45,347 bases of DNA from an uncultured Bacteroidales bacterium (GCA_903885595.1 CAISJJ010000007.1:1-45347), one strand, 5' to 3'; counted from the first letter of the stretch, positions 1-10,100 are shown. Notes: generated from the sequence alone by a model not told the origin. Numbers and translations: made by a program.

Positions 1-1
1 G

Positions 2-322
2 CTGCAGCCGTTTGTCGAAAATGCCATCTGGCACGGGCTGATGCAGAAGGAGGGCGAAGGTACCATCACCATTGAAATCAAGAAGCAGGATGAAGAATTC
101 CTGAATATCTCCATCACGGACAACGGCATCGGCCGCGAAAAGGCGGCTGAATTGAAGAGCAAATCAGCCACACACAAATCACATGGACTTAAAGTCACCT
201 CCCAGCGGATCGAGATGATGAACAAGCTTAATTCCAGCGGGGCGCAGGTAAATGTTATTGATCTGAAAGATGAGCAGGACAATGCTTTGGGAACCAGGGT
301 GGAACTGATCATCCCGTTTTAA
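2..322 (+). CDS. LytS-type histidine kinase, C-terminal part (cut by left edge)
   Basis: The open frame runs in from the left edge, so only the last 106 codons are seen. It holds the HATPase end of a LytS/His_kinase-family sensor: the N-box region (LQPFVENAIWHGLMQ), a glycine motif (DNGIGREKA) and the terminal VELIIPF. The ATG at position 41 is inside the ATPase domain and is not a real start. The protein would phosphorylate itself and then a LytTR regulator, and the regulator gene begins 125 bp downstream. The sequence is nearly identical in DNA and protein to the ends of the three other kinases at 4398-6443, 13109-16255 and 16461-18512, which points to recent duplication or gene conversion. 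The sensor domain lies outside the window and cannot be described. Confidence 0.93.
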   Translation: MQPFVENAIWHGLMQKEGEGTITIEIKKQDEEFLNISITDNGIGREKAAELKSKSATHKSHGLKVTSQRIEMMNKLNSSGAQVNVIDLKDEQDNALGTRVELIIPF

Positions 323-354
323 GATCTCTCCGGAAAAATTCCAGGGCTAACTAA

Positions 355-381
355 AACTCCCCAATGGCTTAGTGAGGAGTT
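355..381 (+). terminator. Possible weak terminator hairpin after the kinase
   Basis: An inverted repeat, AACTCC (355-360) with GGAGTT (376-381), lies 33 bp after the kinase stop and is soon followed by a run of T (386-391). The stem is only 6 bp plus two further possible pairs around a mismatch, so termination would be weak. It might let some transcription continue into the regulator gene. Confidence 0.35.
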
Positions 382-447
382 CTGCATTTTTCAAATATTA
401 AAGTGTTAAATTTGTTGCAGGAATAAATCCCGGTAAAAATTGCAAAC

Positions 448-1185
448 ATGAATTGCATTATCATTGATGATGAAAATCACTGTATCCAATCCCTTGTCAA
501 GCTGATTGAAAAACGATTCAGCGAAGTTAAAATTCTTGGGACCTGCCTTGATTCAACAACCGCATTTGACCAGATCATGCAGTTGAAGCCGGATTTCATT
601 TTCCTTGATATCGAGATGCCTTTCCTGAATGGGTTTGATTTGCTTTCAAAATTTGAAAAGCTGTTTTTTGAGGTGATTTTTACCACAGCATATGATGCAT
701 ACGCCATCAAGGCTATTAAGTTCAGTGCCCTGGATTATTTGTTAAAGCCGATAACCCCCGAAGACCTTGGCGCAGCCATTGAAAAGGTTAAAAGTAAACA
801 AAGCTTTATCAGCCAGGAACAACTCCGGCTTGCAACAACAGTGAATAACAGGCATCTGCCCGACACTATTGCATTGCCAACCGCTGATGGTTTGACATTT
901 ACCCAGGTGAATGACATCATCTATTTCTCTGCGGAAAGCAATTACACGAGAATTCATTTGACAGATAAAAACGATATCCTTCTTTCAAAAACCCTGGGCG
1001 ATGTGGATGAATTGTTTCGCGACTACCATTTTTTTCGTATTCATAACTCCTCACTCATCAACCTGAAGCAAGTCAAAAAGTATATAAGGGGAGATGGCGG
1101 TGAGGTGATCATGAGCAATGGACAGGCTCTCCAGGTATCCCGCACGCGCAAAACGGACTTCCTCAATGAATTTATGCGGATCTGA
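448..1185 (+). CDS. LytTR-family response regulator
   Basis: This 245-residue protein has a CheY-like receiver domain (about 1-120) and a LytTR DNA-binding domain (about 143-240). Visible receiver residues are the acidic pair D7/D8, the phospho-acceptor D54 in FLDIEMP, T80 and K100 in LLKP. The LytTR part reads FSAESNYTRIHL, then FFRIHNSSLINLKQVKKY, and ends in a basic SRTRK stretch. It is the only response regulator in the window, against four LytS-type kinases, so it is the natural partner of the kinase just upstream and perhaps of all of them. LytTR proteins usually bind two 9-10 bp direct repeats about 21 bp apart, and such repeats begin 25 bp after this gene. A TAAATTTG at 407-414 could be its own -7 box, but no good -33 element accompanies it. 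Confidence 0.95.
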   Translation: MNCIIIDDENHCIQSLVKLIEKRFSEVKILGTCLDSTTAFDQIMQLKPDFIFLDIEMPFLNGFDLLSKFEKLFFEVIFTTAYDAYAIKAIKFSALDYLLKPITPEDLGAAIEKVKSKQSFISQEQLRLATTVNNRHLPDTIALPTADGLTFTQVNDIIYFSAESNYTRIHLTDKNDILLSKTLGDVDELFRDYHFFRIHNSSLINLKQVKKYIRGDGGEVIMSNGQALQVSRTRKTDFLNEFMRI

Positions 1186-1209
1186 TCCGCAACCAGCCAA
1201 TAAAAAATT

Positions 1210-1283
1210 CCTACCGGTTACAGCATAATTCCTACCAGCGGATAATTTCCGATTGATTTCACTTTTCCCGGAACCTACATTTG
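1210..1283 (+). promoter_or_regulatory. Promoter and LytTR-like operator of C10 peptidase copy 1
   Basis: Two direct repeats, CCTACCGGTTAC (1210-1221) and CCTACCAGCGGA (1231-1242), start 21 bp apart. Ten bp later is a -33 TTG (1253-1255), then 20 bp, then the -7 box TACATTTG (1276-1283). The -33/-7 pair and spacing match the known Bacteroidota promoter pattern. The same layout precedes the S8 peptidase and C10 copy 2. Binding by the LytTR regulator encoded just upstream is inferred from the 21-bp pitch. Confidence 0.7.
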
Positions 1284-1286
1284 TTT

Positions 1287-1356
1287 ATTCGTAAATCGAA
1301 TATCGACCAATTCAATCGTAAATCCCAAATCGTCTAATCGTAAATTCACAAATCGC
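1287..1356 (+). repeat. AATCGTAAAT-type repeated leader
   Basis: The presumed 5' leader of C10 copy 1 is built of degenerate short units related to AATCGTAAAT. It aligns with the leader of the S8 peptidase at 7041-7100: both contain a CAATTCAATCGTAA block and a CGTCYAATCGTAAAT block. The two leaders are therefore homologous and not merely alike in composition. Confidence 0.6.
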
Positions 1357-1357
1357 C

Positions 1358-4261
1358 ATGAAAAAACTTTTTACTTTTCTCTGCCTGGCACTCCTTGTTC
1401 CGGCAGCATGGGCCAAACAGGTCCCGCAATCAGATGCACAGCAAATCGCTGAAACCTTTTACCAGCTGAATAATCCTTCCGGTATCACCGACCCCGAGGT
1501 CAAATCGGTCACGGCTAAATCCTGGGAGAACGTTCCATCACTCTATATTTTCCGATTTGCCACCGGCGGCTTTGTGCTGGTGGCTGCGGATGATGCCTCC
1601 ATTCCCATCCTGGGATATTCTTTTAACAATGACATCCCGGAAACCATCGATAATCCTGCGGTATCTGATTGGCTGGATAACTACAGCCGGGAGATCGGTT
1701 ACATCATCACCAATAACCTAGACAATTCTGAAACGCTGAAAGAATGGAGTTCCATTCAACAAAACCATCCTCTGACACCCACCGCCGAGGTATTGCCGCT
1801 GCTAACCACAACGTGGGATCAGGGCTGTTTTTATAACACCGCATGTCCTTCCGATGGAGCCGGGCCATGCGGGCATGTGCTGACCGGTTGCGTGGCAACC
1901 GCCATGGCGCAGATCATGAAATATCATAATTTCCCTCCCCAGGGAGTCAGCCAGCATACTTATTCCTGCGGCGTTTATGGAGAACAGTCGGTCAATTTCG
2001 GGAATACAACCTACGACTGGCCATCGATGCCCAACTCAGTGACCAGCGACAACCCGGCTGTTGCCACCCTGAATTACCAGGCCGGTGTTGCGGTGGATAT
2101 GGCATATGGTCCCGGTTCCTCCGGCGCCATGATTAATATCGTTCCGGGCGCCATGGTCGATTATTTCAATTACAGTCCTGATATTGACTTCAAGTATAAA
2201 GATAATTATACAAACGTGGAGGACTTTAAAAACCTGATAAGAACAGATCTCGATGAGCAACTCCCTGTATATTATGCCGGGTTCGGCCCCAATTACGGGC
2301 ATGCTTTTGTCTGCGACGGTTACCGCATGAGTGACGGGACTTTTCATTTTAACTGGGGATGGTCGGGATCTGCCGATGGTTATTATGCAATCGGTTATCT
2401 GAACCCGGGAAGCGCAACCCTGAACGGCGGAAATTCGGTAGTGGTGCATCTTAAACCCTACAACCCCAACCTGATCGTTAGAATCATCACTCCTGCCGAC
2501 AAGGTTATTGTGGGTACGGGTGAGAACGTAGAAATTAAGGCTAACGTCGCAAGGGGTTCCTCCAATCTGATGAAAATCTTCATCGACAGCGTTGAGAAAT
2601 GCACCGCCACGGGAGATTCCATTTCGTTCACGTGGACCACATCTGCCACTGATGCCGGATCGCATGTTGTGAAAGCCTGGGCCATGAATGCAACAGATAC
2701 GGTATATTACAAAATACTGGTCAATGTGAATGGCTGGATTCCACAAGCCAGCGGGTTTCCGGCAGCTTACCGTGCAATCAGCTCAATTTCGGCCATCGAC
2801 AGCAATGTCATCTGGGCCAGCGCCTGGAATGCGAATAATTTATCAGGTCCCTGCTCCGACTTTACCCGGACCACAAACGGTGGCACGACCTGGAATCCTG
2901 GTGTGATCACCAATACCAACGGACTTATCACCTCCATGATCTTCGCGATCGATTCGCTCAAAGCTTATACGGCTATGTACAGGATTTCCGGAACAAAACC
3001 CATGGGTGTATATGTTACTTCAAACGGGGGTGCGAACTGGACCAGGCAGACTACCGCATTATACAACAATACCGCATCCGCTCCGGATATTGTTCATTTT
3101 TTCAACGCGAATGACGGGGTGGTTATTGGGGATCCGATACTGGGGGAATATGAGATCTACACAACATCCAACGGCGGAACGAACTGAATCCGTGTGCCCG
3201 GTTTGTACATTCCAAACCCGCTAACCAATGAAATGGGTATTCTTGGATGGTATTCAGCTGTTCAAGACACTGTTTGGTTTGGCACCAACCTGGGGCGTGT
3301 TTACCGGTCGGCCGATAAAGGGCTGCACTGGACTGTTTCAACTGCCAGCGCCTTGAGCGGTATGTATGTTAAACCAACTTTCCGCAATGGATCCCATGGA
3401 CTTTTACAGGATGAGAATTCGGGGGCCGGACTGTTATGCGAAACATTCGACGGGGGCACTACCTGGTCCCAGGTCATGTTTACCGGGCCGAACTATGGCT
3501 GGGATATGGCCTATGTCCCTGGCACAGAAAACACCTGGGTGCGATCAGGCGCCAGTACAGGAGGTCATGGCATCGCATATTCCTTTGATGGCGGGCATGA
3601 CTGGACGGATTTTCCCGGTACCGCGGGTTCGGAGTTTTATAACCTGGCCTGGTTGAATGATCACTGTGGTTGGGCAGGTGGTGTGAACACAAGTGCCACT
3701 GCAGGCGGGTTTCATAAATTTACAGGAATCCTGACCCCTCCACCGGCTCCCAGGAATGTGCAACCCGTTGCAAATAATCACAACGTAAACATTAACTGGG
3801 ATATCCCCTCCTATGACCCCGCTCAGATGACACTACAGGGATACAATGTCAACCGGAACGGGATAAAGATCAACTCCGGGCTGGTAACGGACCAATACTA
3901 TAACGATCAGAATGTCATGAATGGACAGTACACCTACTGTGTTTCGGCCCAGTACAATATCGGTGGATCACTGGGGAGTTGCAACACGGTGGATATTACG
4001 GTGGGAATTGCCCATAACGGTGATCAGCCGCCGATGATGATCTATCCGAACCCCGCCCACGGCAGGGTTTTGGTTCAGGCAGCAACACCATCAGCGGTAA
4101 TCAGTATCTTTGACCAAAGCGGAAATACGATGCCGGTGCCGGTAAAAAACCTCCTGTCGGGTCTTTTCTCCATGGATGTTTCGGGACTTGCTGCCGGGAT
4201 CTACGTGGTTTCAGGGCGAACTGCGAAAGGTTTGTCAAGGAGCAAGCTGGTTATATACTAA
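1358..4261 (+). pseudogene. C10 (streptopain-like) cysteine peptidase with T9SS tail, interrupted by in-frame TGA
   Basis: A 967-codon gene in one frame, broken only by TGA at 3185-3187 (codon 610). Order of parts: signal peptide (MKKLFTFLCLALLVPAAWA); Spi-like propeptide with the FVLVAADD motif; C10 catalytic domain with Cys178 (GCVATAMAQIMKYHNFP) and His315 (YGHAFVCDGY, then NWGWSG); an Ig-like domain (about 370-455); YCF48/BNR-like repeats; a fibronectin III-like domain after 3735; and a T9SS type A sorting domain (IYPNPAHGRV...). Members of this family are secreted endopeptidases. The stop falls after GGTN, exactly where two earlier repeats read GGTTW and GGANW, so a TGG-to-TGA change is the simplest reading. 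The upstream half (609 residues) keeps the whole peptidase domain but lacks the sorting tail, so any product might be mislocalised. A sequencing error is also possible. Confidence 0.88.
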
Positions 4262-4270
4262 AAGGATTTA

Positions 4271-4366
4271 TTACCACAGTAGGCACATTAGGGCACAATA
4301 GAAGGGCACAATAGGATTTTTTCTAATGTTTTTTTCTAATGTGATCTATTGTGCCTAATGTGGTTA
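4271..4366. repeat. Imperfect inverted repeat between C10 peptidase and kinase
   Basis: The left arm (ACCACA at 4273-4278, TTAGGGCACAATAG about 4288-4301) pairs with the right arm (CTATTGTGCCTAATGTGGT, 4346-4364) with a bulge and an extra GTAGGCACA on the left. T-rich sequence lies between the arms. It could act as a bidirectional terminator or be a dispersed repeat. Confidence 0.5.
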
Positions 4367-4384
4367 AAAAATATTGAATTTTGC

Positions 4385-4392
4385 TACTTTTA
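4385..4392 (+). promoter_or_regulatory. TAnnTTTA -7-like box 5 nt from kinase start
   Basis: TACTTTTA is followed by 5 nt and then the chosen ATG at 4398. The same box at the same distance precedes the kinases at 13109 and 16461. It resembles the Bacteroidota -7 box (TAnnTTTG) with a final A, and would give an almost leaderless mRNA. No matching -33 TTG is seen. Confidence 0.45.
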
Positions 4393-4397
4393 CTCCA

Positions 4398-6443
4398 ATG
4401 AAATTTCATACCCGCCACCGCTGGTCAATCCTCCTGCTAATCCTTCTGTTCAGCAGCAATGCTGTTGCTCAGCAAAACGAGGAGGCTTATCTCCGGCAGC
4501 AAATTGCAATAGAAACCAATGATACCACCAGGATAAAATTAATGGTGCGTTATGGATTGGTATATGGTCAGTTCCTGGATCAAAAGAAATGGTACGGTGA
4601 AATTAAAAAACTTTCGGTCAAAAACCATTACAGCCCAGGATTGATCTATTATCGTTTCTACGAAGGTCTAGAATTGTCGGATCAAGGCAAATACGATGAA
4701 GCCATTGCAAAAGTTAAAAGCTGCATTGACGGTTTGGATTCACTTGGGATCGTGCAGCCATTTGCTTATCCGCTCTATTATATTCGTTATATCTATTGGC
4801 TGGCTGGCAAACAACTGGAAATGTTCCGGTATTATTCTGATAAGATTGTTTATTACAAAAGATACGGCCCCATTGAAAATACGGCTGACTGCTATCATGG
4901 ACTGGGACGATACTATCAGTCTCATGCAGATTATGACAAGGCAATAGGATACTTCATGCGTGCACTTGATGTTTGTAAAACTTTTGATCCGCAAGGAGTA
5001 ACGAACGAAAAATTAAATATTGGTGGAATGTACCTGGAATGGGGTAACCTTGACAAAGCTGAAGAATATCAGGTATCTAACCTCAAAGATCTGATCAGAT
5101 CAAACGAGGTTTCCAACACAGATGTTTATGATGCATTGGGAAATATTTGTTTTGAAAGGCATGATTACAAGCGGGCAAAGGATTATTATTTCAAGGGGAA
5201 ACAATGTTATACCCATCCGTTGCTTAAGGCCCGGAACCTGGTAAATATTGCTAAAGTTTACCTGAATCTGGGGGCTAACGACAGTGCATTGTTTTATCTT
5301 GAAAGTGCAGAAAAGATCCATCAAAAAGAAAAGTCGGGGATTATTTTTGCATATAATTTTACTGATGTCGATTTCTTCTTCTATAGATATTATGCAGCAA
5401 CCGGGAATGGAAAACTTGCGCTTCAACATCTTGAAACAGTAATGAAGCAGGCGCAAATTTCCGGCAATATCCCGCTTATGTTGAAGTACAGCAATGAACT
5501 ACATTCGTTCCTGCTGAAGAATGGAGATTCGCTGCAGTCTCTCCAATACCTTATTCAATATAATGTTCTCCGTGATTCATTGGACAAAATGAATACTCAA
5601 GCACGGATTGCAGGTTTTGAAATTGAGCAGCAACAGCAAGCAAAAGAGAATGAAATTGAACATTTGCAGGTGCAAAAGAAAGAACAGCGAAACTATTCCC
5701 TGATTGGCGGGGCTTTTTTGCTGCTGATCGTCATGGCCGTGATCAGCCTCATTCTCTACCGAAGAAAAAGAGACAAAGAACAGCTAACTTCAGATTTCAA
5801 AAACCAACTGGCCAAGGCAGAAACCAAGGCATTGCGTGCCCAGATGAACCCCCATTTCATCTTCAATTCGCTGAACTCGATCAACAATTTTGTGACGGAT
5901 CAGAAACATGAGGTTGCTTCTGATTACCTGCTCAAGTTTTCAAAACTGATACGGCTTATTCTCGATAATTCACGAAGTGAAACGATCCCCCTTGACAAGG
6001 AACTGGAAACATTACAGTTATATGTACAGCTTGAAAGCATCCGCTTCGAAAATCATTTCAAATATGTGGTCAACATTGCCGAAAACACAAGTACCGGTTC
6101 CATCATGATCCCTCCGATGCTTCTGCAGCCTTTCATTGAAAATGCCATCTGGCACGGCCTGATGCAGAAACGGACCAAAGGCACCATTAAGGTTGACATA
6201 AGAACGGAGAATGAGAAATTCCTTAATATTTCAATTACCGATGATGGGATAGGACGGGAAAAAGCGGCGGAAATGAAGAGCAAATCTGCCACCCACAGAT
6301 CCCATGGGCTGAAAGTAACCTCCGAACGTATTGACATGATGAACAAGCTCAATTCCAGCGGTGCGAAGGTGAATATTTTTGATTTGAAGGATGAGCAGGG
6401 GAATACAATGGGGACAAGGGTGGAGTTGATTATACCTTTTTAA
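4398..6443 (+). CDS. TPR-sensor LytS-type histidine kinase (copy B)
   Basis: Starting at 4398 gives 681 residues with a clean signal peptide (MKFHTRHRW..LLLILLFSSNAVAQQ); an in-frame ATG at 4374 would add eight residues before it and overlap the -7-like box. Next come tetratricopeptide-like repeats (YHGLGRYYQSHADYDKAIGYF, NIGGMYLEWGNLDKAEEY), a Gln/Glu-rich coiled coil, one membrane helix (SLIGGAFLLLIVMAVISLILY), the His_kinase phosphorylation motif (QMNPHFIFNSLNSIN) and an HATPase domain (FIENAIWHGL, DDGIGREKA). The sensor part is probably periplasmic and the ligand unknown. The architecture matches the kinase at 16461-18512. No regulator gene is adjacent, so it probably signals to the LytTR protein at 448-1185. 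It ends 3 bp from the end of the convergent hicA gene. Confidence 0.93.
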   Translation: MKFHTRHRWSILLLILLFSSNAVAQQNEEAYLRQQIAIETNDTTRIKLMVRYGLVYGQFLDQKKWYGEIKKLSVKNHYSPGLIYYRFYEGLELSDQGKYDEAIAKVKSCIDGLDSLGIVQPFAYPLYYIRYIYWLAGKQLEMFRYYSDKIVYYKRYGPIENTADCYHGLGRYYQSHADYDKAIGYFMRALDVCKTFDPQGVTNEKLNIGGMYLEWGNLDKAEEYQVSNLKDLIRSNEVSNTDVYDALGNICFERHDYKRAKDYYFKGKQCYTHPLLKARNLVNIAKVYLNLGANDSALFYLESAEKIHQKEKSGIIFAYNFTDVDFFFYRYYAATGNGKLALQHLETVMKQAQISGNIPLMLKYSNELHSFLLKNGDSLQSLQYLIQYNVLRDSLDKMNTQARIAGFEIEQQQQAKENEIEHLQVQKKEQRNYSLIGGAFLLLIVMAVISLILYRRKRDKEQLTSDFKNQLAKAETKALRAQMNPHFIFNSLNSINNFVTDQKHEVASDYLLKFSKLIRLILDNSRSETIPLDKELETLQLYVQLESIRFENHFKYVVNIAENTSTGSIMIPPMLLQPFIENAIWHGLMQKRTKGTIKVDIRTENEKFLNISITDDGIGREKAAEMKSKSATHRSHGLKVTSERIDMMNKLNSSGAKVNIFDLKDEQGNTMGTRVELIIPF

Positions 6444-6446
6444 TAA

Positions 6447-6686
6447 TCAGAAAATATCTTTTGCTATATCCTCCTTTGTTGTAAGAAAGTGTTCAGCAAC
6501 AGCATTTAAGATCGCGGATAATGTGCCGACTTTCACAGGATCGTGTCTCGGTATTGTGACATGGTGCTCTCCTGAAAGTTGTGTCGTAAGCCGGACATGA
6601 CTACCTGATTGACGGGTTATTTTGTAACCCAATGTTTCAAGTTTTTTAGCGAGGACTAAACCTGATATACTCCGCGGAATTTTCAT
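6447..6686 (-). CDS. hicA: HicA-type mRNA interferase toxin (copy 1)
   Basis: A 79-residue HicA-family protein. The family folds as a small double-stranded-RNA-binding-like domain whose conserved His cuts mRNA independently of ribosomes; here it is the His of the GSHVRL motif. The IPRH stretch and the C-terminal half (VGTLSAILNAVAEHF) also fit. Its start overlaps the hicB stop by 4 bp, so the two are translationally coupled with the antitoxin first. It ends 3 bp from the kinase on the other strand. The second copy (18517-18756) differs at about 13 of 79 positions, many more than the antitoxins differ from each other. Both copies keep the catalytic His. Confidence 0.85.
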   Translation of the reverse strand: MKIPRSISGLVLAKKLETLGYKITRQSGSHVRLTTQLSGEHHVTIPRHDPVKVGTLSAILNAVAEHFLTTKEDIAKDIF

Positions 6687-6895
6687 ACAGCCAAAGAAAA
6701 GGTTTCCTCCTTGACAAAATGAAGCCGTACAACGCCGGGAAGATTTTCTTTATCAAAATGGCAGATTACTGCATCTTTTATTACCTCTTTCAGCTGCTGC
6801 TCCGTGTCCGCCTGTGTAAAAATATCACTCCCCAGTGCTCTGGCAGTAAAACCACCTTCAGGAGCTTCTTCAACAAGAAAAATTATTTCGTTCAT
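6683..6895 (-). CDS. hicB: HicB-like antitoxin (copy 1)
   Basis: A 70-residue protein of the short HicB-like type (MNEIIFLVEEAPEGGFTARA..., then a helix with EQQLKEVIKDAVICHF). It has the partially degraded RNase-H-like fold typical of HicB partners, which bind and neutralise HicA. No separate DNA-binding domain (RHH or HTH) is visible after the fold, so autorepression may be weak or need the complex. It overlaps hicA by 4 bp. Only four residues differ from copy 2 (positions 9, 23, 24 and 30). Confidence 0.82.
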   Translation of the reverse strand: MNEIIFLVEEAPEGGFTARALGSDIFTQADTEQQLKEVIKDAVICHFDKENLPGVVRLHFVKEETFSLAV

Positions 6896-6921
6896 CGGTT
6901 TTCAAATAAATTTATCAAATA

Positions 6922-6952
6922 CAAAGTTACATTTTTTTTGCCCATTCCCCAA
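6922..6952 (-). promoter_or_regulatory. Promoter of hicBA copy 1
   Basis: Read on the minus strand, a -33 TTG (6952-6950) and a -7 TAACTTTG (6929-6922) are 20 bp apart, a perfect Bacteroidota promoter. It points away from the S8 peptidase promoter, and the operator-like repeats (6966-6998) lie between the two, so one regulator could influence both directions. Confidence 0.6.
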
Positions 6953-6965
6953 CTGTGGTCAAAAC

Positions 6966-7039
6966 CCTACCGGTTATAAAGTTTTTCCTACCGGTTATCA
7001 ATTGCCGCTTGATTTCACCTTGCCTTCAAACTACTTTTG
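6966..7039 (+). promoter_or_regulatory. Promoter and LytTR-like operator of the S8 peptidase
   Basis: Two identical 12-bp direct repeats, CCTACCGGTTAT at 6966-6977 and 6987-6998, are 21 bp apart, two helix turns. Ten bp on is the -33 TTG (7009-7011), then 20 bp, then the -7 TACTTTTG (7032-7039). Spacing is identical to that at 1210-1283. The palindromic ACCGGT inside each repeat leaves open other regulator types. Confidence 0.72.
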
Positions 7040-7040
7040 A

Positions 7041-7100
7041 TTGATCGGAAATCGATCAATTCAATCGTAATTCGTAAATCGTCCAATCGTAAATAAATCA
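7041..7100 (+). repeat. AATCGTAAAT-type repeated leader of the S8 peptidase
   Basis: Degenerate units around AATCGTAAAT fill the presumed 5' untranslated leader. Two blocks align with the leader of C10 copy 1 (1287-1356). Confidence 0.55.
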
Positions 7101-7106
7101 AGGGTT

Positions 7107-10100
7107 ATGAAAACACTTTTACAAATTTCAATCATCTTTCTGGCCCTGTCATCCTTTTGGCTGACGGTTAAAAGCCAGGACCAGCCATCTAAATCCAGAG
7201 TCAGACAAGCTGCTATCCATGAACCGATGGATTCCCTGGCTCTGGCTTCGCAATATGTACAGGGCATGATCACCCTGAAGCTCAAAAAGGGCACCGGTGA
7301 TTTCGGAAAACAAACCGGTTCGGTTTCTTTCGGTATTCAATCTCTGGACAACAAGGTTGCCCAATACCAGATTAACCGTTTGGAAAAACGTTTCCAGTAC
7401 AACCCGGCCAAATGGCACGAAGGGTTGCCCGACCTGTCGCGGATCTATAAAATTTCTTTCCCGGATAACTTCGCACTGGGTGATGTAATATCGGCATTCT
7501 CATCAGACGCGAATGTTGAATATGCCGAAGCCATTCCGGTTGGTCACTTGTTGGATGTTCCAAATGATTCGTTGTACAGCCAGTTGCAGCACCTGCCTCA
7601 GATCCATGCCCCGGAAGCCTGGGGGATCCATAAAGGAGAAAACGGGACCGATCCGATCGTACTTGCCATCAACGACACCGGGGTGGATTGGGATCATGTG
7701 GATTTGCTCCCGAATATCTGGCAAAATCTGGCCGAAGATGCCGATCATGACGGCCATACCATCGAGTTTAACGGAACACAATGGGCGCTTGACCCCGGCG
7801 ATCTGAATGGACTTGACGACGACGGGAACGGTTTCACGGATGACCTCGTCGGCTGGAACTTTATCTATGGCAACGGTGACCCGAATCCAATCCCAAGTAA
7901 TCCCGTGGGAAGCCATGGAACCCATTGTGCCGGAATTGCTGATGCGGCCACAAATAACGGCAAAGGAATCTCTAGCATCAGCTGGAATGTGAAGGTGATG
8001 GCAATCTGCATGGATGCAAACAATACAGTACCTTACGCCTACGACGGGATCATCTATGCTGCCGAAAACGGAGCTGACATCATCTCCAACAGCTGGACCT
8101 GGGGTTTTTCCCATGCCAACCAGGAGGCAGTGACTTATGCATCGGGGTTGGGCAGCATTATCGTTGCGGCTGCCGGAAACAGCAACATATCCGATTTGTT
8201 TTATCCGGCCGATTATCATCATGTCATCTCTGTGGCAGCGGTCAGTGAAGATGACACGAAAACCAGTTACTCATGTTTTAACCATGCCGTGGATATTGCT
8301 GCACCCGGCGGCGGTTCCGAAGGGGGAATCTTAAGTACTTTACCGGGTAACGCTTATGGCCTGATGTCGGGAACCTCCATGGCAACGCCCATGGTTGCAG
8401 GCTGTTTCGGCTTGTTAAAGTCGTACCATCCCGGCTGGTCGAACGAACAACTGATGACGCAGTTGCTTGGAACGGCCGACAACATCGATTCGATCAACCC
8501 GGGGTATGAAACGATGCTGGGATCAGGCAGGTTAAATGCCTACCGGATGCTCGCAGAACAGAATGTGACAATCCCTTATCTGAAATTGGAGATGATGTCG
8601 GTTAACCCGGTTGATGCAAACGGGAATGGCATCAATGAGCCGGGTGAATCCGTTACGCTGAATTTCAATATCTACAATTACATGCAAACCACCGGCGCTG
8701 ACGGCGTGAATGTTTCCATCACCACCGATGATCCTGACATCATCGTCACCACCGGAACCTGTACAGTCAACATCCCGGCCGATTCTTCCTTCAGCATCCA
8801 GAACCAGTTGCAGATACAGGTCGGACCGAATGCAACCTGTCATTTTGCAGATATGAGCATTCATTTTCAATCATCCCTGGAGATACTTGCAGGCAGGGAT
8901 ATTACTTTCAAAGTATTGGTAAACCCTTCGGGAATCCTTGTTTACGAAGGCGAACAAAACGGAGAGGACTACAGCGGCAGCTTTATAGCCGGTATTCTCG
9001 ATGATCTTGGGTACAATTATACATATACAAACACCTTAACTTCGCTTGTTGGTTTTGAAACTGTATTCCTGTCTCATGGTAATATTGGTCAAAACCAGGA
9101 CCAGGGCACGCCGCTCACACAAAGCAATTCTTCGGCCCTTCAGAAATACCTTCAGAGCGGAGGAAATGCATATCTGGAGATGGGCGGTTTATATTACTAT
9201 ACTTACTATTATCCGAACAGGGATACCCTGAAGCAGTTACTCGGCATCAGTGCATGGACTTTTTCAGAACTTGAAAATCCGATCGATACCCTGAAAGGGG
9301 TTGTGAATACACCGATGGCAGGAATGGTGTTTGCCGGGTCGGATCAGAAATACAATTGGCACATCGACAAGATGAATCCCAAAACCGGGGCATTCATTCC
9401 GTTTAAAGAAAGAAATTACGGTACGGGCAATGTTTCCGTCATGTACGACGGAATTGCTTCTTACGGCCAGAAATCCTTTTTAATGGAATATACCCTGGCC
9501 GATCTGCGCGACAGGGATACGCTCACTTCACGGTATAAAGTGTTGCTCAAAACAATGGAATTTTTCGGCTACAATCTACCCCAGGGATATCTTCTGGCGA
9601 ATTTTGTCAGCGATAAAAAAACAGGCGGCGTCCCGATGCAGGTTCAATTCAGCGACATTTCACTCAGTGATCATGCCTTTCCAGTTACATCATGGCAGTG
9701 GGATTTCGATAACAATGGCACCATCGACTCCTACGACCGGAATCCGGTATGGAGTTACAATGATGCAGGCACCTTCACTGTAAAACTGATCGCTTCCAAT
9801 GGTTTCAATTCTGATACCATCACAAGGGAAGGATTGATAACCATCAACACCGGTTTCCTCGTGTATGAAGGCGTTGCCGGGGGACATGATTACAGCGGTG
9901 AATTTATCAGGGATTACCTCGAAGGAAGATCTCTCCCGGTAACCTATAAAAATACCTTGCCGGAAAGCCTTGAAGGCTTTACCGCGGCATTCCTTTCCTA
10001 TGGCAACTGGAATTCGGGCAGTACTGCCATGGATAACCAGATGGCCGGCATTGTAAACAATTACCTTCAGAATGGTGGATATGTTTACCTCGAAGGCGGT

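Noticed and set aside
41..322. A separate 93-residue small protein starting at 41
   Set aside because: The frame is open upstream to the left edge and the sequence is the interior of a kinase ATPase domain.
3185..3187. TGA read as Trp or selenocysteine in C10 copy 1
   Set aside because: TGA clearly ends other genes here (1183-1185, 29219-29221, 41274-41276), and there is no sign of a selenocysteine element or reason for Sec in a repeat motif.
6447..6895. The hicBA pair as part of an insertion sequence or phage
   Set aside because: No terminal inverted repeats, transposase, integrase or target duplications are seen; it moves only as part of a larger segmental duplication.
7503..8222. Long minus-strand open frame inside the S8 peptidase gene
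   Set aside because: It is a shadow frame with no recognisable domain, lying opposite the conserved catalytic region.
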